DNA of 64,000 nucleotides from an uncultured Clostridia bacterium (GTDB taxonomy: Bacteria > Bacillota > Clostridia > Peptostreptococcales > Anaerovoracaceae), in contig CAKQIZ010000001.1 of assembly GCA_934247125.1 (NCBI GenBank), positions 1-64,000 on the forward strand. Direction: 5' to 3'. Below the pieces are notes generated by a model. It searched no databases, was not told where the DNA came from, and saw only the letters and a program-made list of their open reading frames with translations. A program made the translations under genes and the position numbers. Shown piece after piece: positions 18,801 through 28,149 of the stretch (its first letter is position 1; each line of letters starts with the position of its first letter).

Positions 18801-19374
18801 ATACGAAACGGTCAGGGAACGGTATGAGTTCCTGGAGGCACAGAGAGCTGACATACAGGAGGCGGTCGACAGCCTGACTGGAATGATAGCAGATATGGAC
18901 AAGACTATAAGAGTCAAGTTCAAGGAAAGTTTCGACCAGATAGTAGTGAATTTCGAGAGAAAATTCAAGGAACTGTTCGGCGGAGGGCATGCAGAGCTGA
19001 GACTTTCGGATGAAAAGGATCCGCTCAGCTCCGATATCGATATAGTGGCACAGCCTCCGGGAAAGAGACTGCAGAACATAAACCTGCTGTCGGGAGGAGA
19101 AAAAACGCTGACAGCCATAGCGCTGATGTTTGCAGTGCTCGAGGCAAAGCCGACGCCGTTCTGCATACTGGACGAGGTAGAGGCTGCGCTGGACGATGCG
19201 AACATAGACAGATTCATAAACTGTCTGAGAAAGTTCAGCGGAATACAGTTCACGCTGGTGACACATCAGAAAGCCACGATGGAGCATGCAGATGCACTTT
19301 ACGGAGTGACGATGCCGGAAAAAGGTGTATCAAAAGTGCTTTCGCTTTCGTTTGACAATGATTTTGAATTATGA
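15832..19374 (+). CDS. smc: Chromosome segregation ATPase Smc
   Basis: Core of the SMC-ScpAB condensin. N-terminal Walker A GPNGSGKSN (about 32-40), long coiled coil, flexible hinge (about 500-670, with GVVADLI and GGKY), second coiled coil, and C-terminal ABC signature LLSGGEKTL with Walker B CILDEVEAALDD. 1180 residues is full length. ATG directly follows the rnc stop. The rnc-smc-ftsY order is conserved in Firmicutes. Confidence 0.98.
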   Translation: MYFKKIEMHGFKSFAEPVVIEFDKGITCIVGPNGSGKSNISDAIRWVLGEQSPKMLRGGKMEEVIFSGTDSRKSRGMAEVTLVIDNENRSLPIDYKEVAITRCMFRSGESEYRINGNQCRLRDIRDLIMDTGIGVDGYSIIGQGKISDILSNKTDSRREIFEEAAGIVMYRTKKAESERKLASTSSNMERVNDIIGELEGRIGGLAEDSKKAKEYLELRDRYRELEINITLKNIENLESKNNYIKEDLAELKLLIDECSDRKTEMESSLAENSTRNKALEELAAETQEKLLTAIDELNLAVNKGQVDREKLASIEVSTARLSEEIRQLEQKYDKEKLSQSEFREKKAQIDSRFAEASDMLREKTEMYDTAAGELVAIAAQADRYKSDIFELTASVSSGHAEIGSLERLQETLEKRQESLLREKSSGDDSSKETIDRLNRIKGQREQLQQELSAVKEQVAGQKTASVQAGLRERELVKIVEDLRLSQGQLSSRMKTIEEMESNYEGYNYAVKHVMKSGLRGIRGVVADLIKVPAGYETAMETALGAALQNVVCDDDSSAKAAIRSLKENRAGRMTFLPVSSVNGRAFRNGRLEREPGFVGFGPDCLEYDRQYSGIIDYLLGRVVIVDNMDNALRMSKSGAEFRFVTLDGEVINARGAITGGKYRNKTANILDRKAEIGSLRKQVREKSEARQQHEAELAGVRKTVSSAAERITQLEAELREKEQQDFSMESEIRMIETMLRDIRSGSDRLERELANIETEKRNSRKMIRDLEARIEADEKAAQEAEKLAEEQRELYEKQKSSFDDISEEITAARIAVNSCEREKEHIGSMADRITASLNDLEADITARQTELADMEKEKIRIISESGNTDTAVREKESEKLRLETYLSELAAEKSRLSENTAELNAEKESISSRLGSVQNQKYELEIKNAKNETQLDTYKNRLWEDFGVSYIQAMEFRSSEFVMSMAVRESRQIRNRMRELGEVNVGAIEEYETVRERYEFLEAQRADIQEAVDSLTGMIADMDKTIRVKFKESFDQIVVNFERKFKELFGGGHAELRLSDEKDPLSSDIDIVAQPPGKRLQNINLLSGGEKTLTAIALMFAVLEAKPTPFCILDEVEAALDDANIDRFINCLRKFSGIQFTLVTHQKATMEHADALYGVTMPEKGVSKVLSLSFDNDFEL

Positions 19375-19394
19375 TACAGAAGGAGAATTGACAG

Positions 19395-20294
19395 ATGCTT
19401 AATGAAGGAAAAAAGCGTTCCTTTCTGGGAAAACTTTCGAAGAAGATCGGAGACGCTCTGATGGGCAGAGCTTCGATAGACGATGATCTCCTGGAGGAAC
19501 TTGAGGAAATACTCATCACTTCGGATGTGGGCATGGAGACTACGATGAAGATAATAGAGACTCTTCGCAAGGAGATCAAGTCGTACAGCTCGGCAGCACC
19601 GGACGACGTGAAGAGGATACTGAGCAATATAATAGCGAGACTTATCAACAAGAATGACAAGCAGGAGCTGTGCGGTCAGACTCCGCTCGTGATACTGATG
19701 ATAGGTATAAACGGAGGAGGCAAGACGACTTCGATAGGAAAACTCGCATACAAGCTGAAGTCCGAGGGAAAGACAGTGATGCTGGCAGCTGCAGACACGT
19801 TCAGAGCAGCGGCATCGGAGCAGCTTTCCATATGGGCAGACAGAGTCGGGGTAAATATCGTAAAGCATGCTGAGGGCGCTGATCCGTCGGCTGTTATATA
19901 TGATGCGATACAGTCGGCAAAGGCAAAGAATATAGATGTACTGATCTGTGATACGGCAGGAAGGCTTCAGAACAAGAAGAATCTGATGGACGAACTGAAC
20001 AAGATGAACAAAGTCATCGGACGCGAGTTCCCTGAAGCGGCGAGGGAGAACCTGCTGGTGCTCGACGCAACGACAGGAAAGAATGCTGTGTCCCAGGTGA
20101 AGGAATTCGGAGACACTGCAGACATCACAGGGATAATACTTACAAAACTTGATGGCACCGCAAAGGGAGGCATCGTTATAACAATAGCGGATGAATTCGA
20201 CATGCCTGTCAAATTCATAGGAGTAGGAGAGGGCATCGAGGATCTGAAGGAGTTCGATCCTGCAGAATTCGCGGAAGGGATAATGTATGAGTAA
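19395..20294 (+). CDS. ftsY: Signal recognition particle receptor FtsY
   Basis: Membrane-associated GTPase receptor for SRP. N domain about 1-90, G domain with G1 [10 protein letters not shown] (about 108-117), [14 protein letters not shown] and [10 protein letters not shown]. At 299 residues it is an NG-only form without the long acidic domain of E. coli. Start supported by AGGAGAA upstream. Its end overlaps der by 8 bases. Confidence 0.97.
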   Translation: MLNEGKKRSFLGKLSKKIGDALMGRASIDDDLLEELEEILITSDVGMETTMKIIETLRKEIKSYSSAAPDDVKRILSNIIARLINKNDKQELCGQTPLVILMIGINGGGKTTSIGKLAYKLKSEGKTVMLAAADTFRAAASEQLSIWADRVGVNIVKHAEGADPSAVIYDAIQSAKAKNIDVLICDTAGRLQNKKNLMDELNKMNKVIGREFPEAARENLLVLDATTGKNAVSQVKEFGDTADITGIILTKLDGTAKGGIVITIADEFDMPVKFIGVGEGIEDLKEFDPAEFAEGIMYE

Positions 20295-21612
20295 ACCGTT
20301 AGTAGCCGTTGTGGGACGGCCGAATGTTGGAAAGTCAACATTTTTTAATAAAGTCGTGGGAAAGAGAGTGTCGATCGTAGAGGATACTCCGGGAGTTACG
20401 CGCGACAGGATATATGCTGAAGCGGAGTGGTCAGGTGTGCATTTCGCACTGATCGATACAGGCGGCATAGAGCCTGACAGCAAGGATATAATACTGTCAC
20501 AGATGAGAGAACAGGCAGAGGTGGCGATGGACACCGCTGATGTGATACTGTTCATGACCGACGGAAGAGACGGCGTGACCGCATCGGATCGTGAAGTAGC
20601 TTCGATGCTTATGAGGACAGGCAAACAGGTCGTGCTCGCTGTCAATAAGGTGGACACTGCTAAACTGCCTGAGGATTTTTATGATTTTTACGAGCTGGGG
20701 CTCGGCGAACCTGTACCGATCTCGGCAGCAAACATGCTTAACCTCGGAGATCTGCTTGACCGCATAGTCGAGAGCTTCCCGGAAGGCGCGGGAACAGAGG
20801 ATGAAGACTCTATAAAGCTCGCGATGATCGGAAAGCCGAATGTCGGCAAGTCATCTCTGATAAACAAGCTGCTGGGGGAAAACCGCGTGATAGTTTCTCC
20901 GATAGCAGGAACGACACGTGACTCGATAGATACGCCGTTTGAAAAAGACGGGGAAAAATATCTGCTGATCGATACGGCAGGCATAAGGCGAAAGAGCAAG
21001 GTCAGTGAGAACATAGAGAAATTCAGCGTCATCAGGGCCGTTGCGGCGATCGAGAGATGTGACGTGTGTCTGCTGATGATCGACGCACAGGAGGGCATAA
21101 CAGAACAGGACAAGAAGATCGCAGGCATAGCACATGAAGCGGGCAAGGGCATCATAGTCGTAGTCAACAAATGGGATCTTATCGAAAAAGAGACCAACAC
21201 GATGAACGAGTTCAGGAAGCATATAGCCAGAGAGCTCACATTCATGTCATATGCCCCGGTAGTGTTTATTTCCGTGCTGACAGGACAGCGAGTAGACAAC
21301 GTGATAAAGATGGCAAAATATGTTGCGGAAAACAGAGCTATGCGAGTACCGACAGGAAGACTCAACAATCTCATTTCCGATGCTATAATGATGAAACAGC
21401 CGCCGTCTGACAAGGGCAGGAGACTCAAGATATACTATGTGACGCAGGTAGGTGTAAAGCCGCCGCTGTTCTCGTTCAAGGTCAATTCGAGACCGCTCAT
21501 GCATTTCTCGTATGCGAGATACATGGAGAACAAGATCAGAGAAGCATTCGGGTTCGAAGGAACTTCGATAAAATTCGTGTTCAGAGAAAAGGGAGAGAAA
21601 GAAGATGAATGA
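20287..21612 (+). CDS. der: Ribosome biogenesis GTPase Der
   Basis: Double-GTPase protein for 50S assembly. First G domain with GRPNVGKST (about 8-16) and DTGGIE; second with GKPNVGKSS (about 182-190), DTAGIRRKS and NKWD; C-terminal KH-like domain about 350-441. 441 residues. Overlaps ftsY and plsY by 8 bases each, so this stretch is translationally coupled. Confidence 0.97.
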   Translation: MSKPLVAVVGRPNVGKSTFFNKVVGKRVSIVEDTPGVTRDRIYAEAEWSGVHFALIDTGGIEPDSKDIILSQMREQAEVAMDTADVILFMTDGRDGVTASDREVASMLMRTGKQVVLAVNKVDTAKLPEDFYDFYELGLGEPVPISAANMLNLGDLLDRIVESFPEGAGTEDEDSIKLAMIGKPNVGKSSLINKLLGENRVIVSPIAGTTRDSIDTPFEKDGEKYLLIDTAGIRRKSKVSENIEKFSVIRAVAAIERCDVCLLMIDAQEGITEQDKKIAGIAHEAGKGIIVVVNKWDLIEKETNTMNEFRKHIARELTFMSYAPVVFISVLTGQRVDNVIKMAKYVAENRAMRVPTGRLNNLISDAIMMKQPPSDKGRRLKIYYVTQVGVKPPLFSFKVNSRPLMHFSYARYMENKIREAFGFEGTSIKFVFREKGEKEDE

Positions 21613-22243
21613 GATCTGGCTCAGGATACTGGCTGTTGTGATCGCATATCTGATCGGTAATATTTCACCGTCGATACTGCTTGCAAAGGCCAGGGGGATA
21701 GACATAAGAAAAGAAGGCAGCGGGAATGCAGGCACGACGAATGCGCTCAGAGTCATGGGCAAGAAAGCAGGTGCGACAACTCTTATCGTCGATGTTCTCA
21801 AAGGAACAGCTGCAGTGCTGCTGGGCCTGCTGCTGGCAGGTCACGTCGGAGCGATGTGGTGCGTGGTCGCGGTGTTCTGCGGACACGTGTGGCCTGTGTT
21901 TTTCGGATTCAGGGGCGGCAAAGGCGTGGCGACTGCATTCGGAGCACTGATGGGCCTGAACCCGCTGATGGGTCTCGTGACACTTGGAGTCGTAGTGATC
22001 GGTGTGCTCGTGACCAGGAGGATGTCAGTCGGCTCTATACTGGGCGCGGCATGCTTCCCGGTGATATCGTATTTCATGCAGCCGGAGTTCGTATGGTACG
22101 GGGTCGTGCTGGCAGTGATAATACTTGTGAAGCACAGAGCGAATATAGTCAGGCTCTTCAAGGGGCAGGAGCCGGTGATGAGCATATTTGAAAAAAAGAA
22201 AGACAAGAAAGACAAGGAAGAAGCTGCAAAGGAGGTAAACTGA
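21605..22243 (+). CDS. plsY: Glycerol-3-phosphate acyltransferase PlsY
   Basis: Membrane enzyme that acylates glycerol-3-P with acyl-phosphate made by PlsX. About five membrane segments; conserved loops [12 protein letters not shown] (about 38-49) and FRGGKGVAT (about 101-109). The C-terminus has a short Lys/Glu-rich tail. 212 residues. Lies between der and gpsA, the latter supplying its substrate glycerol-3-P. Confidence 0.95.
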   Translation: MNEIWLRILAVVIAYLIGNISPSILLAKARGIDIRKEGSGNAGTTNALRVMGKKAGATTLIVDVLKGTAAVLLGLLLAGHVGAMWCVVAVFCGHVWPVFFGFRGGKGVATAFGALMGLNPLMGLVTLGVVVIGVLVTRRMSVGSILGAACFPVISYFMQPEFVWYGVVLAVIILVKHRANIVRLFKGQEPVMSIFEKKKDKKDKEEAAKEVN

Positions 22244-23239
22244 ATGAAGACTACAGGAGTGATAGGCGCAGGCAGCTGGGGAACGGCTCTTGCGACAGTT
22301 CTGGCCGGAAAAGGCGGCAGCGTAAAGATCTGGGATATAGATGAAAAACATCTGAGATCTATGGAAGAAAATCGGGAAAACGTCGATTATCTTCCGGGAG
22401 TACCGCTCAATGAAAACATAGAGATAGCGTATACGGTGGAGGAAGCACTGGCTGATGCAGATGTTGTGCTGTTTTCCGCACCTGCGCAGCATTTCAGGAG
22501 TGCACTGACATCAGCTCTCGGACATATCAAAGACGATGCGCTGATCATAAATGTAGCGAAGGGCATAGAGCAGAAAACTCTGCTCAGGATGTCTCAGATA
22601 GCGGCAGATCATATCGACATGGACAGATACGTCGTGCTGTCGGGGCCTTCTCATGCCGAGGAAGTAGGCAGGAGACTGCCGACAACTGTAGCGGCAGCAT
22701 CTCATAATATCGAAGCTGCTGAAAAAGTGCAGGATCTTTTCATGACAGACAGATTCAGAGTATACACGACAGAAGATGTCACAGGCGTCGAGCTCGGCGG
22801 AGCGCTCAAGAATATCATAGCACTCGGAGCAGGTATATCCGACGGCATGGGATTCGGCGACAATGCAAAGGCTGCACTGATGACGAGAGGTCTGGCAGAG
22901 ATAACCAGGCTGGGACTTAAGCTCGGAGCAAAACCTGAGACTTTTGCAGGACTGACTGGCACGGGCGATCTGATCGTTACCTGCACAAGCATGCATTCCA
23001 GAAACCGCAGATGCGGTATCATGATCGGAGAAGGCATGGCGCCTGAGGAAGCGACTAAAAAAGTCGGCATGGTCGTTGAAGGGATGTTCACGACGGAAGC
23101 CGCTTACGAGCTCGCAAAGAGAGAAAACGTGGAGATGCCTATAACAGAGGCGATCTACAGAGCTATAAAAGGCGAGATAACAGCTGCCCAGGCTGTAGAA
23201 CTCCTGATGGGCAGAGGCAAGAAACATGAACAAGGATAA
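22244..23239 (+). CDS. gpsA: Glycerol-3-phosphate dehydrogenase [NAD(P)+]
   Basis: Reduces dihydroxyacetone phosphate to glycerol-3-P for phospholipid synthesis. Rossmann motif GAGSWGTALA (about 6-15), KGIE, GPSHAEE, catalytic Lys in GGALKNI, and the TCTS...SRNRR substrate loop. 331 residues. Starts directly after the plsY stop with AAAGGAGG upstream; its end overlaps the first miaB ATG by 14 bases. Confidence 0.97.
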   Translation: MKTTGVIGAGSWGTALATVLAGKGGSVKIWDIDEKHLRSMEENRENVDYLPGVPLNENIEIAYTVEEALADADVVLFSAPAQHFRSALTSALGHIKDDALIINVAKGIEQKTLLRMSQIAADHIDMDRYVVLSGPSHAEEVGRRLPTTVAAASHNIEAAEKVQDLFMTDRFRVYTTEDVTGVELGGALKNIIALGAGISDGMGFGDNAKAALMTRGLAEITRLGLKLGAKPETFAGLTGTGDLIVTCTSMHSRNRRCGIMIGEGMAPEEATKKVGMVVEGMFTTEAAYELAKRENVEMPITEAIYRAIKGEITAAQAVELLMGRGKKHEQG

Positions 23240-24584
23240 AGAGATGGATTTACTCAGCGGCAAGAAATACAATATCATAACGTTCGGATGTCAGATGAAT
23301 GAACACGATTCAGAGACGATCGCAGGGATGCTCCAGGAAAAGGGATGCGTCGAGACGGTGTCGAGAGACGATTCGGATATAACGATCATCAACACATGCA
23401 GCGTCAGAGAAAACGCAGACAAGCGGTTTTTCGGCACACTGGGGCAGCTCAAGAAGCTCAAGGAGAAAAATCCCGAGTATGTCGCATGCGTGTGCGGATG
23501 CATGATGCAGCAGCAGCATATCATCGACACTATCAAGAGCAAATACCCGTGGGTGGATATTATTTTCGGGACCCACAACATACACAGGTTCCCGGAACTG
23601 CTGGAAAAAGTGTACTCCGAGAAGAAAAAGATCGCTGAGACCTTCGAGGACAGTGATCAGATCGTCGAGGGACTGCCTGCGAAGAGACTTTACAAACACA
23701 AATCGTTCGTGAATATCATGTACGGCTGCAACAATTTCTGCACGTACTGCATCGTGCCGTATACCAGAGGCAGAGAGAAGAGCAGGAAGCCTGAAGACAT
23801 CGTAAGAGAGATAACGGGACTTGTCGCAGATGGAGTCAGGGAAGTCACTCTGCTGGGGCAGAACGTAAACTCGTACAGAGGCGCCGGGGAAAACGGCAGC
23901 GATTGCGATTTTGCAGATCTTATATATATGATAAACGATATAGAGGGACTGGATCGCATCAGATTCATGACATCGCATCCGAAGGATCTGTCTGACAAGC
24001 TGATACAGGCTTTCGTCGACTGCGACAAGCTGTGCAACTACATACACCTGCCGGTGCAGGCGGGAAGCGACAGAGTGCTCAGACACATGAACAGGAAGTA
24101 TACGCGGGAGAAGTATCTGGAAGTCGTGGAAAGGCTCAGAAAGGCTGTTCCTGATATAGCTATAAGCACAGATATCATAGTGGGCTTCCCGGGAGAGACA
24201 GAGGAGGATTTCGAGCAGACGCTGTCACTCGTGCGCAGTGTGAAATACGATTCTGCATTCACGTTCCTGTATTCGGTGAGACAGGGCACACCTGCGGCAG
24301 AGTACGAGGATCAGATACCGGAAGAAGTCAAGCATCAGCGTTTTGACAGACTGGTGAGCGCAGTCAATGCAGACAGCGCTGAGAAAAATATGGCTTACAG
24401 GGGTCGTATCGAGCGCGTCCTCGTAGAAGGCGTGAGCAAAAAAAACGAAAACACGCTGACCGGGAGGACAGAGGGCTTCAAACTCGTCGACTTCGAGGGA
24501 GACAGAGAACTCATAGGCCAGATGGTCAACGTTGAGATAACAGAAGGAAAGACTTTCAGCCTGACCGGAAAGATAGCAGAATAG
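23226..24584 (+). CDS. miaB: tRNA-2-methylthio-N6-isopentenyladenosine synthase MiaB
   Basis: Radical SAM methylthiotransferase acting on i6A37 of tRNA. UPF0004 domain with cysteines in FGCQMNEHDSE, NTCSVRE and CGCMMQQ; radical SAM motif GCNNFCTYC (about 163-171); C-terminal TRAM domain from about 375. 452 residues. The ATG at 23226 lies inside gpsA; ATG 23244 behind AAGGA is an equally good start. The mutS gene that often follows is not present. Confidence 0.95.
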   Translation: MNKDKEMDLLSGKKYNIITFGCQMNEHDSETIAGMLQEKGCVETVSRDDSDITIINTCSVRENADKRFFGTLGQLKKLKEKNPEYVACVCGCMMQQQHIIDTIKSKYPWVDIIFGTHNIHRFPELLEKVYSEKKKIAETFEDSDQIVEGLPAKRLYKHKSFVNIMYGCNNFCTYCIVPYTRGREKSRKPEDIVREITGLVADGVREVTLLGQNVNSYRGAGENGSDCDFADLIYMINDIEGLDRIRFMTSHPKDLSDKLIQAFVDCDKLCNYIHLPVQAGSDRVLRHMNRKYTREKYLEVVERLRKAVPDIAISTDIIVGFPGETEEDFEQTLSLVRSVKYDSAFTFLYSVRQGTPAAEYEDQIPEEVKHQRFDRLVSAVNADSAEKNMAYRGRIERVLVEGVSKKNENTLTGRTEGFKLVDFEGDRELIGQMVNVEITEGKTFSLTGKIAE

Positions 24585-24658
24585 CAGGCTGTATCATCAA
24601 GAACAGCAGAGAAAACGGCAGAGCGTGAGAGCGGGAGACCGGGACAAGAGAGACAGCA

Positions 24659-26494
24659 ATGATAGACAGAAAAGAACTGAAGCATAACGGTAGGAAATCA
24701 TTAAAGAATAATTACTGGCTTTTCATTGCGATCTGCCTGATAGCGGTATTCATGGGATCGGAATTCGGCGGATCGCTGGACGGCATCCGTACCAATATCA
24801 CGCCGGTACATGTAAGCGGATATTCGATACTCGACTCGGCGAAAGAAGGTCTGGGAATAACTAATGCCAATGTTGCAGATGCAGTGATAACGGAACTCAT
24901 ACAGGGTCAGGCCGAGGAGAGCAGGCGCATTTCGGAAAAAGTTGAAAAAAATCTGAAAAGTGCAGACGGAAACAGGATAATAGAGCGGCAGAAGGGCGTG
25001 TTTGCGGATCTGGCAAATTCGATAAGCTCAGGAAAGATATACGCAGATGCGTTTGACAGAGCGACGCACGTGTTCAGATCAAAGAGCTTCGTGGTGCTGC
25101 TGTTCATGATCATCGCGGCGCTGTATCATCTGGCGCTGCTGTTCATGCTGAAGGAATGCTATGTCGTGACGACGAGGCGGCTTTTCCTCGAGGGCCGGAT
25201 ATACGACAAAGTGCCGCTTTACACATTCGTATATCTCGTAAAGTCCAGGAAATGGATAAAATCGGCTTTCACGATGATGCTGACATTCGTGTACAAGCTG
25301 CTCTGGGGGTTGACTGTGATCGCGATCCCGATAAAGCATTACTCCTATTTCATGGTGCCTTACATAGTTGCGGAAAATCCGGATATCAGGGCAAATGAAG
25401 CGATAACGCTTTCAAGGCACATGATGGAAGGCCACAAGTGGGAGTGCTTCAGGATATTCCTGAGCTTCCTGCCATGGTTCCTGCTTGACTACATATCGCT
25501 CGGACTCGTATCCGTGTTCTACAGCAATGCATACAGGACTGCGGTATACTGCGAGTATTATGTAAAGCTGCGCGAGCTTGCCAAGGAGAGAGGGCTTCCT
25601 TACGCTGAAAAGCTCAACGATACTTATCTTTTCAAAAGACCTGAGCTTTCCGCGATGGAAAAAAGCTATGCCGACGTGATGCATTACATCGATGAACCGG
25701 TACCGGAAGCAAGAAAGGCAAAAGGCATAAGAGGGTTCATGGAGAACTGGCTCGGCGTGATGCTGCTGGGAACTCCCGGCAATCTCGAGTATGAAAAGGA
25801 GCAGGCAAGAGCTGACAATATCAGACGTCTCAAATACGTATTCGACGGTAAGATCTATCCGGCGAGACTTTCGCCGCTGGAGCACCGTGCCAGGAAGATA
25901 AGCCTGGAGACGCCGAACTATATAAGGAATTATTCTATACCGTCGCTGGTGCTGATGTTTTTCATCTTTTCGTTCATAGGCTGGACGTGGGAGGTGAGCA
26001 TTCATCTCGTAAAGGACGGGGTATTCATAAACCGCGGCACGATGTACGGGCCGTGGCTTCCGATATACGGAGCCGGCGGAGTGCTGATACTGATGCTGCT
26101 GAACAGATTCAGGCGCAATCCGCTGGGAGAATTTTTCGCGGCAGTGATACTGAGCGGATTTGTGGAGTACTTCACATCGCTTTATCTCGAGATGAGCAAA
26201 GGCCTCAGGTGGTGGGACTACAGCGGCTACTTCCTCAACCTCGACGGCAGGATATGCGCAGAAGGTCTGATCACATTCGGACTCGGCGGCATGGCTGTAG
26301 TATATGCGCTGGCGCCTTCGCTCGACAATATGATAAGGAAGATAAAGCTAAAGGTGCTGATACCTGTATGCCTCGTGCTGATCTGCATATTTGCAGCCGA
26401 TCAGATGTACTCGTCCGCACATCCGAACGAGGGAAAAGGCATAAGCGACTACAGCATGACGATCGTAGAAGACCTCACGATATATAAATCTTAA
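24659..26494 (+). CDS. Fused DUF975-type / CmpB-type (PF06541) membrane protein
   Basis: Not a characterised gene. The N-terminal half (about 1-310) resembles DUF975 membrane proteins: RKELKHNGRKSLKNNYW, then hydrophobic segments and a soluble loop. After a charged linker (about 320-420) the C-terminal half has several helices with FSFIGWTWEVSIHL and NRGTMYGPWLPIYG, typical of the putative ABC transporter type IV/CmpB family. Both parts normally occur as separate proteins. No ATPase partner is next to it. It is separated from miaB by 74 bases and followed by spoIVA. Function unknown; the family name is no proof of transport. Confidence 0.75.
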   Translation: MIDRKELKHNGRKSLKNNYWLFIAICLIAVFMGSEFGGSLDGIRTNITPVHVSGYSILDSAKEGLGITNANVADAVITELIQGQAEESRRISEKVEKNLKSADGNRIIERQKGVFADLANSISSGKIYADAFDRATHVFRSKSFVVLLFMIIAALYHLALLFMLKECYVVTTRRLFLEGRIYDKVPLYTFVYLVKSRKWIKSAFTMMLTFVYKLLWGLTVIAIPIKHYSYFMVPYIVAENPDIRANEAITLSRHMMEGHKWECFRIFLSFLPWFLLDYISLGLVSVFYSNAYRTAVYCEYYVKLRELAKERGLPYAEKLNDTYLFKRPELSAMEKSYADVMHYIDEPVPEARKAKGIRGFMENWLGVMLLGTPGNLEYEKEQARADNIRRLKYVFDGKIYPARLSPLEHRARKISLETPNYIRNYSIPSLVLMFFIFSFIGWTWEVSIHLVKDGVFINRGTMYGPWLPIYGAGGVLILMLLNRFRRNPLGEFFAAVILSGFVEYFTSLYLEMSKGLRWWDYSGYFLNLDGRICAEGLITFGLGGMAVVYALAPSLDNMIRKIKLKVLIPVCLVLICIFAADQMYSSAHPNEGKGISDYSMTIVEDLTIYKS

Positions 26495-26500
26495 AATAAA

Positions 26501-26529
26501 GAATAAAAACAGACCCTTCCCAATATACT
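26501..26529 (+). promoter_or_regulatory. spoIVA: Possible sigma-E promoter for spoIVA
   Basis: GAATAAAA (26501-26508), 12-base gap, CAATATACT (26521-26529) resembles the mother-cell sigma-E pattern with an ATA-rich -10. spoIVA is a sigma-E gene in other spore formers. Match is approximate. Confidence 0.4.
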
Positions 26530-26559
26530 GTATTGATTTACAGTCAAGCATGGGGAGGG
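26514..26559 (+). promoter_or_regulatory. Hairpin enclosing the spoIVA ribosome site
   Basis: CCCTTCCCA (26514-26522) can pair with TGGGGAGGG (26551-26559, one wobble), and inside it ACTGTA (26527-26532) pairs with TACAGT (26539-26544). The right arm is the spoIVA ribosome site and is followed by TTTTATTTT. It could be a terminator for the upstream gene, a translation-blocking hairpin, or both. Confidence 0.6.
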
Positions 26560-26566
26560 TTTTATT

Positions 26567-28045
26567 TTGGAAAATATAAATATTTACGAAAACATAGGAA
26601 AACGTACCGGCGGCGATATTTACATAGGTGTGGTAGGCCCTGTCAGAGCGGGAAAGTCCACGTTTATAAAGCGTTTCATGGATCTGATGGTAATCCCCAA
26701 TGTAAAAAACGCATATGAGAAGCAGAGGCTGATCGACGAGATGCCTCAGAGCGGAACGGGCAAGACAGTTATGACGACTGAGCCGAAGTTCATACCGGCG
26801 GATGCGGCTGAACTGCAGATATCGGGCAGCCTCAGTCTGAAGGTCAGGATGGTGGACTGCGTGGGGTATATGATACCGGGTGCGCTGGGTCAGATGGAAG
26901 ACGGGGTGATGCGCATGGTGGACACTCCGTGGAGCGATGAAAAGATACCGTTCGAGGAAGCGGCGGAGATCGGTACGGAGAAAGTCATCCGCGAGCATTC
27001 GACAGTCGGGATCGTCGTTACGACTGACGGCACGATCGGTACACTGGAACGGAGCAGCTACGAGGCGGCAGAGGAAAAGGTGATAAGGCAGCTCGTGGAG
27101 CTCCGCAAACCGTTCGTGATAATACTGAACTCCACAGAGCCGTCATCTGACAACGCCGCGGCTGTCGCTGCGAAGATGGAAGAAAAGTACGGCATGCCTG
27201 TGATGAGGATGAACTGTGCCAGAGCGGGGGAGGATGAGATAGACAGTGTGATGGCGGAACTGCTCGGCAGATTCCCTGTAAGGGAAGTGGTCTTTGACAT
27301 GCCGGGATATATGGAAGGACTGGGTCTGGACCACTGGCTCAAAGCTCAGGTGATAGAGCGGATAAAAGCATGGGCAGGCAGCTTTGATACAGTTGCAGGT
27401 TTCAGAAAGGCGGCAGCGGAGCTCGCAGACGGCGAGCTGATAGAAAATGCCGGCATAGCGGGTATCGATATGGGCACAGGCGAAACGGCTCTGCGACTCG
27501 ATATGGCGCCGGATCTTTACTACAGGATCGTGACGGAGATGATGGGCACACAGGTAAACGACGACAGTGAGTTCTTCAGTCTGCTGAGGGAGTTTGCGGC
27601 AGCCAAGCAGGAATATGACAAGCTCAGGGGTGCGATCAGTCAGGTGGAAAACGGCGGTTACGGCATAGTGCAGCCAAGGCTGAGCGAAATGACGATCGAA
27701 GAGCCGGAGGTATTCAGGCAGGGAAACAAGTACGGCGTGAGGATAACGGCAAAGGCGCCGACGCTCCATATAATAAAGACCGACATCACGACAGAGATAT
27801 CGCCGGTGGTCGGCAGTGAAAAACAGTCTGAGGATCTCGTGAACAGTCTGCGCGAGGAGATGAAAGAGTCACCGAACGGCATCTGGGACACTAATATATT
27901 CGGCAAGTCGCTGTACGAGATGGTGGCAGAGCAGATGGAAAACAAGATCGCGGGCGTGCCTGACAACATCAGGGTCAAGATGCAGAAGTCGCTGCAAAAG
28001 ATCAGCGATGAAGGCAAGGAGTATTTCATCTGCATCGTGATATAG
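26567..28045 (+). CDS. spoIVA: Stage IV sporulation protein A (SpoIVA)
   Basis: Morphogenetic ATPase that polymerises on the forespore and forms the base of the spore coat; also needed for cortex. N-terminal TRAFAC-type ATPase domain with Walker A GPVRAGKST (about 24-32), DCVGYMIPGA and NSTEPSS; middle and C-terminal domains needed for assembly. 492 residues and the EYFICIVI end match the family. Starts at TTG 26567 behind GGGGAGGG. Its presence is the best evidence for endospore formation. Monocistronic by layout, with a hairpin over its ribosome site. Confidence 0.96.
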   Translation: MENINIYENIGKRTGGDIYIGVVGPVRAGKSTFIKRFMDLMVIPNVKNAYEKQRLIDEMPQSGTGKTVMTTEPKFIPADAAELQISGSLSLKVRMVDCVGYMIPGALGQMEDGVMRMVDTPWSDEKIPFEEAAEIGTEKVIREHSTVGIVVTTDGTIGTLERSSYEAAEEKVIRQLVELRKPFVIILNSTEPSSDNAAAVAAKMEEKYGMPVMRMNCARAGEDEIDSVMAELLGRFPVREVVFDMPGYMEGLGLDHWLKAQVIERIKAWAGSFDTVAGFRKAAAELADGELIENAGIAGIDMGTGETALRLDMAPDLYYRIVTEMMGTQVNDDSEFFSLLREFAAAKQEYDKLRGAISQVENGGYGIVQPRLSEMTIEEPEVFRQGNKYGVRITAKAPTLHIIKTDITTEISPVVGSEKQSEDLVNSLREEMKESPNGIWDTNIFGKSLYEMVAEQMENKIAGVPDNIRVKMQKSLQKISDEGKEYFICIVI

Positions 28046-28053
28046 CACCGGGC

Positions 28054-28113
28054 GCAGGATTCAGTGTCAGACGCAATGTCAGATGATTTTTAAAATGTAT
28101 CCTGCCTTTTTCT
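28054..28113 (+). terminator. Probable terminator after spoIVA
   Basis: GCAGGAT (28054-28060) and ATCCTGC (28099-28105) pair around a 38-base loop, followed by CTTTTTCT. The loop is large, so strength is uncertain. Confidence 0.5.
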
Positions 28114-28149
28114 GTATTTAATCTGCCGCATATCGTATATAATAACTGT

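Noticed and set aside
18232-19287. 351-codon minus-strand open frame
   Set aside because: Shadow of smc, rich in Cys, His and Tyr as expected from antisense of a coiled-coil gene.
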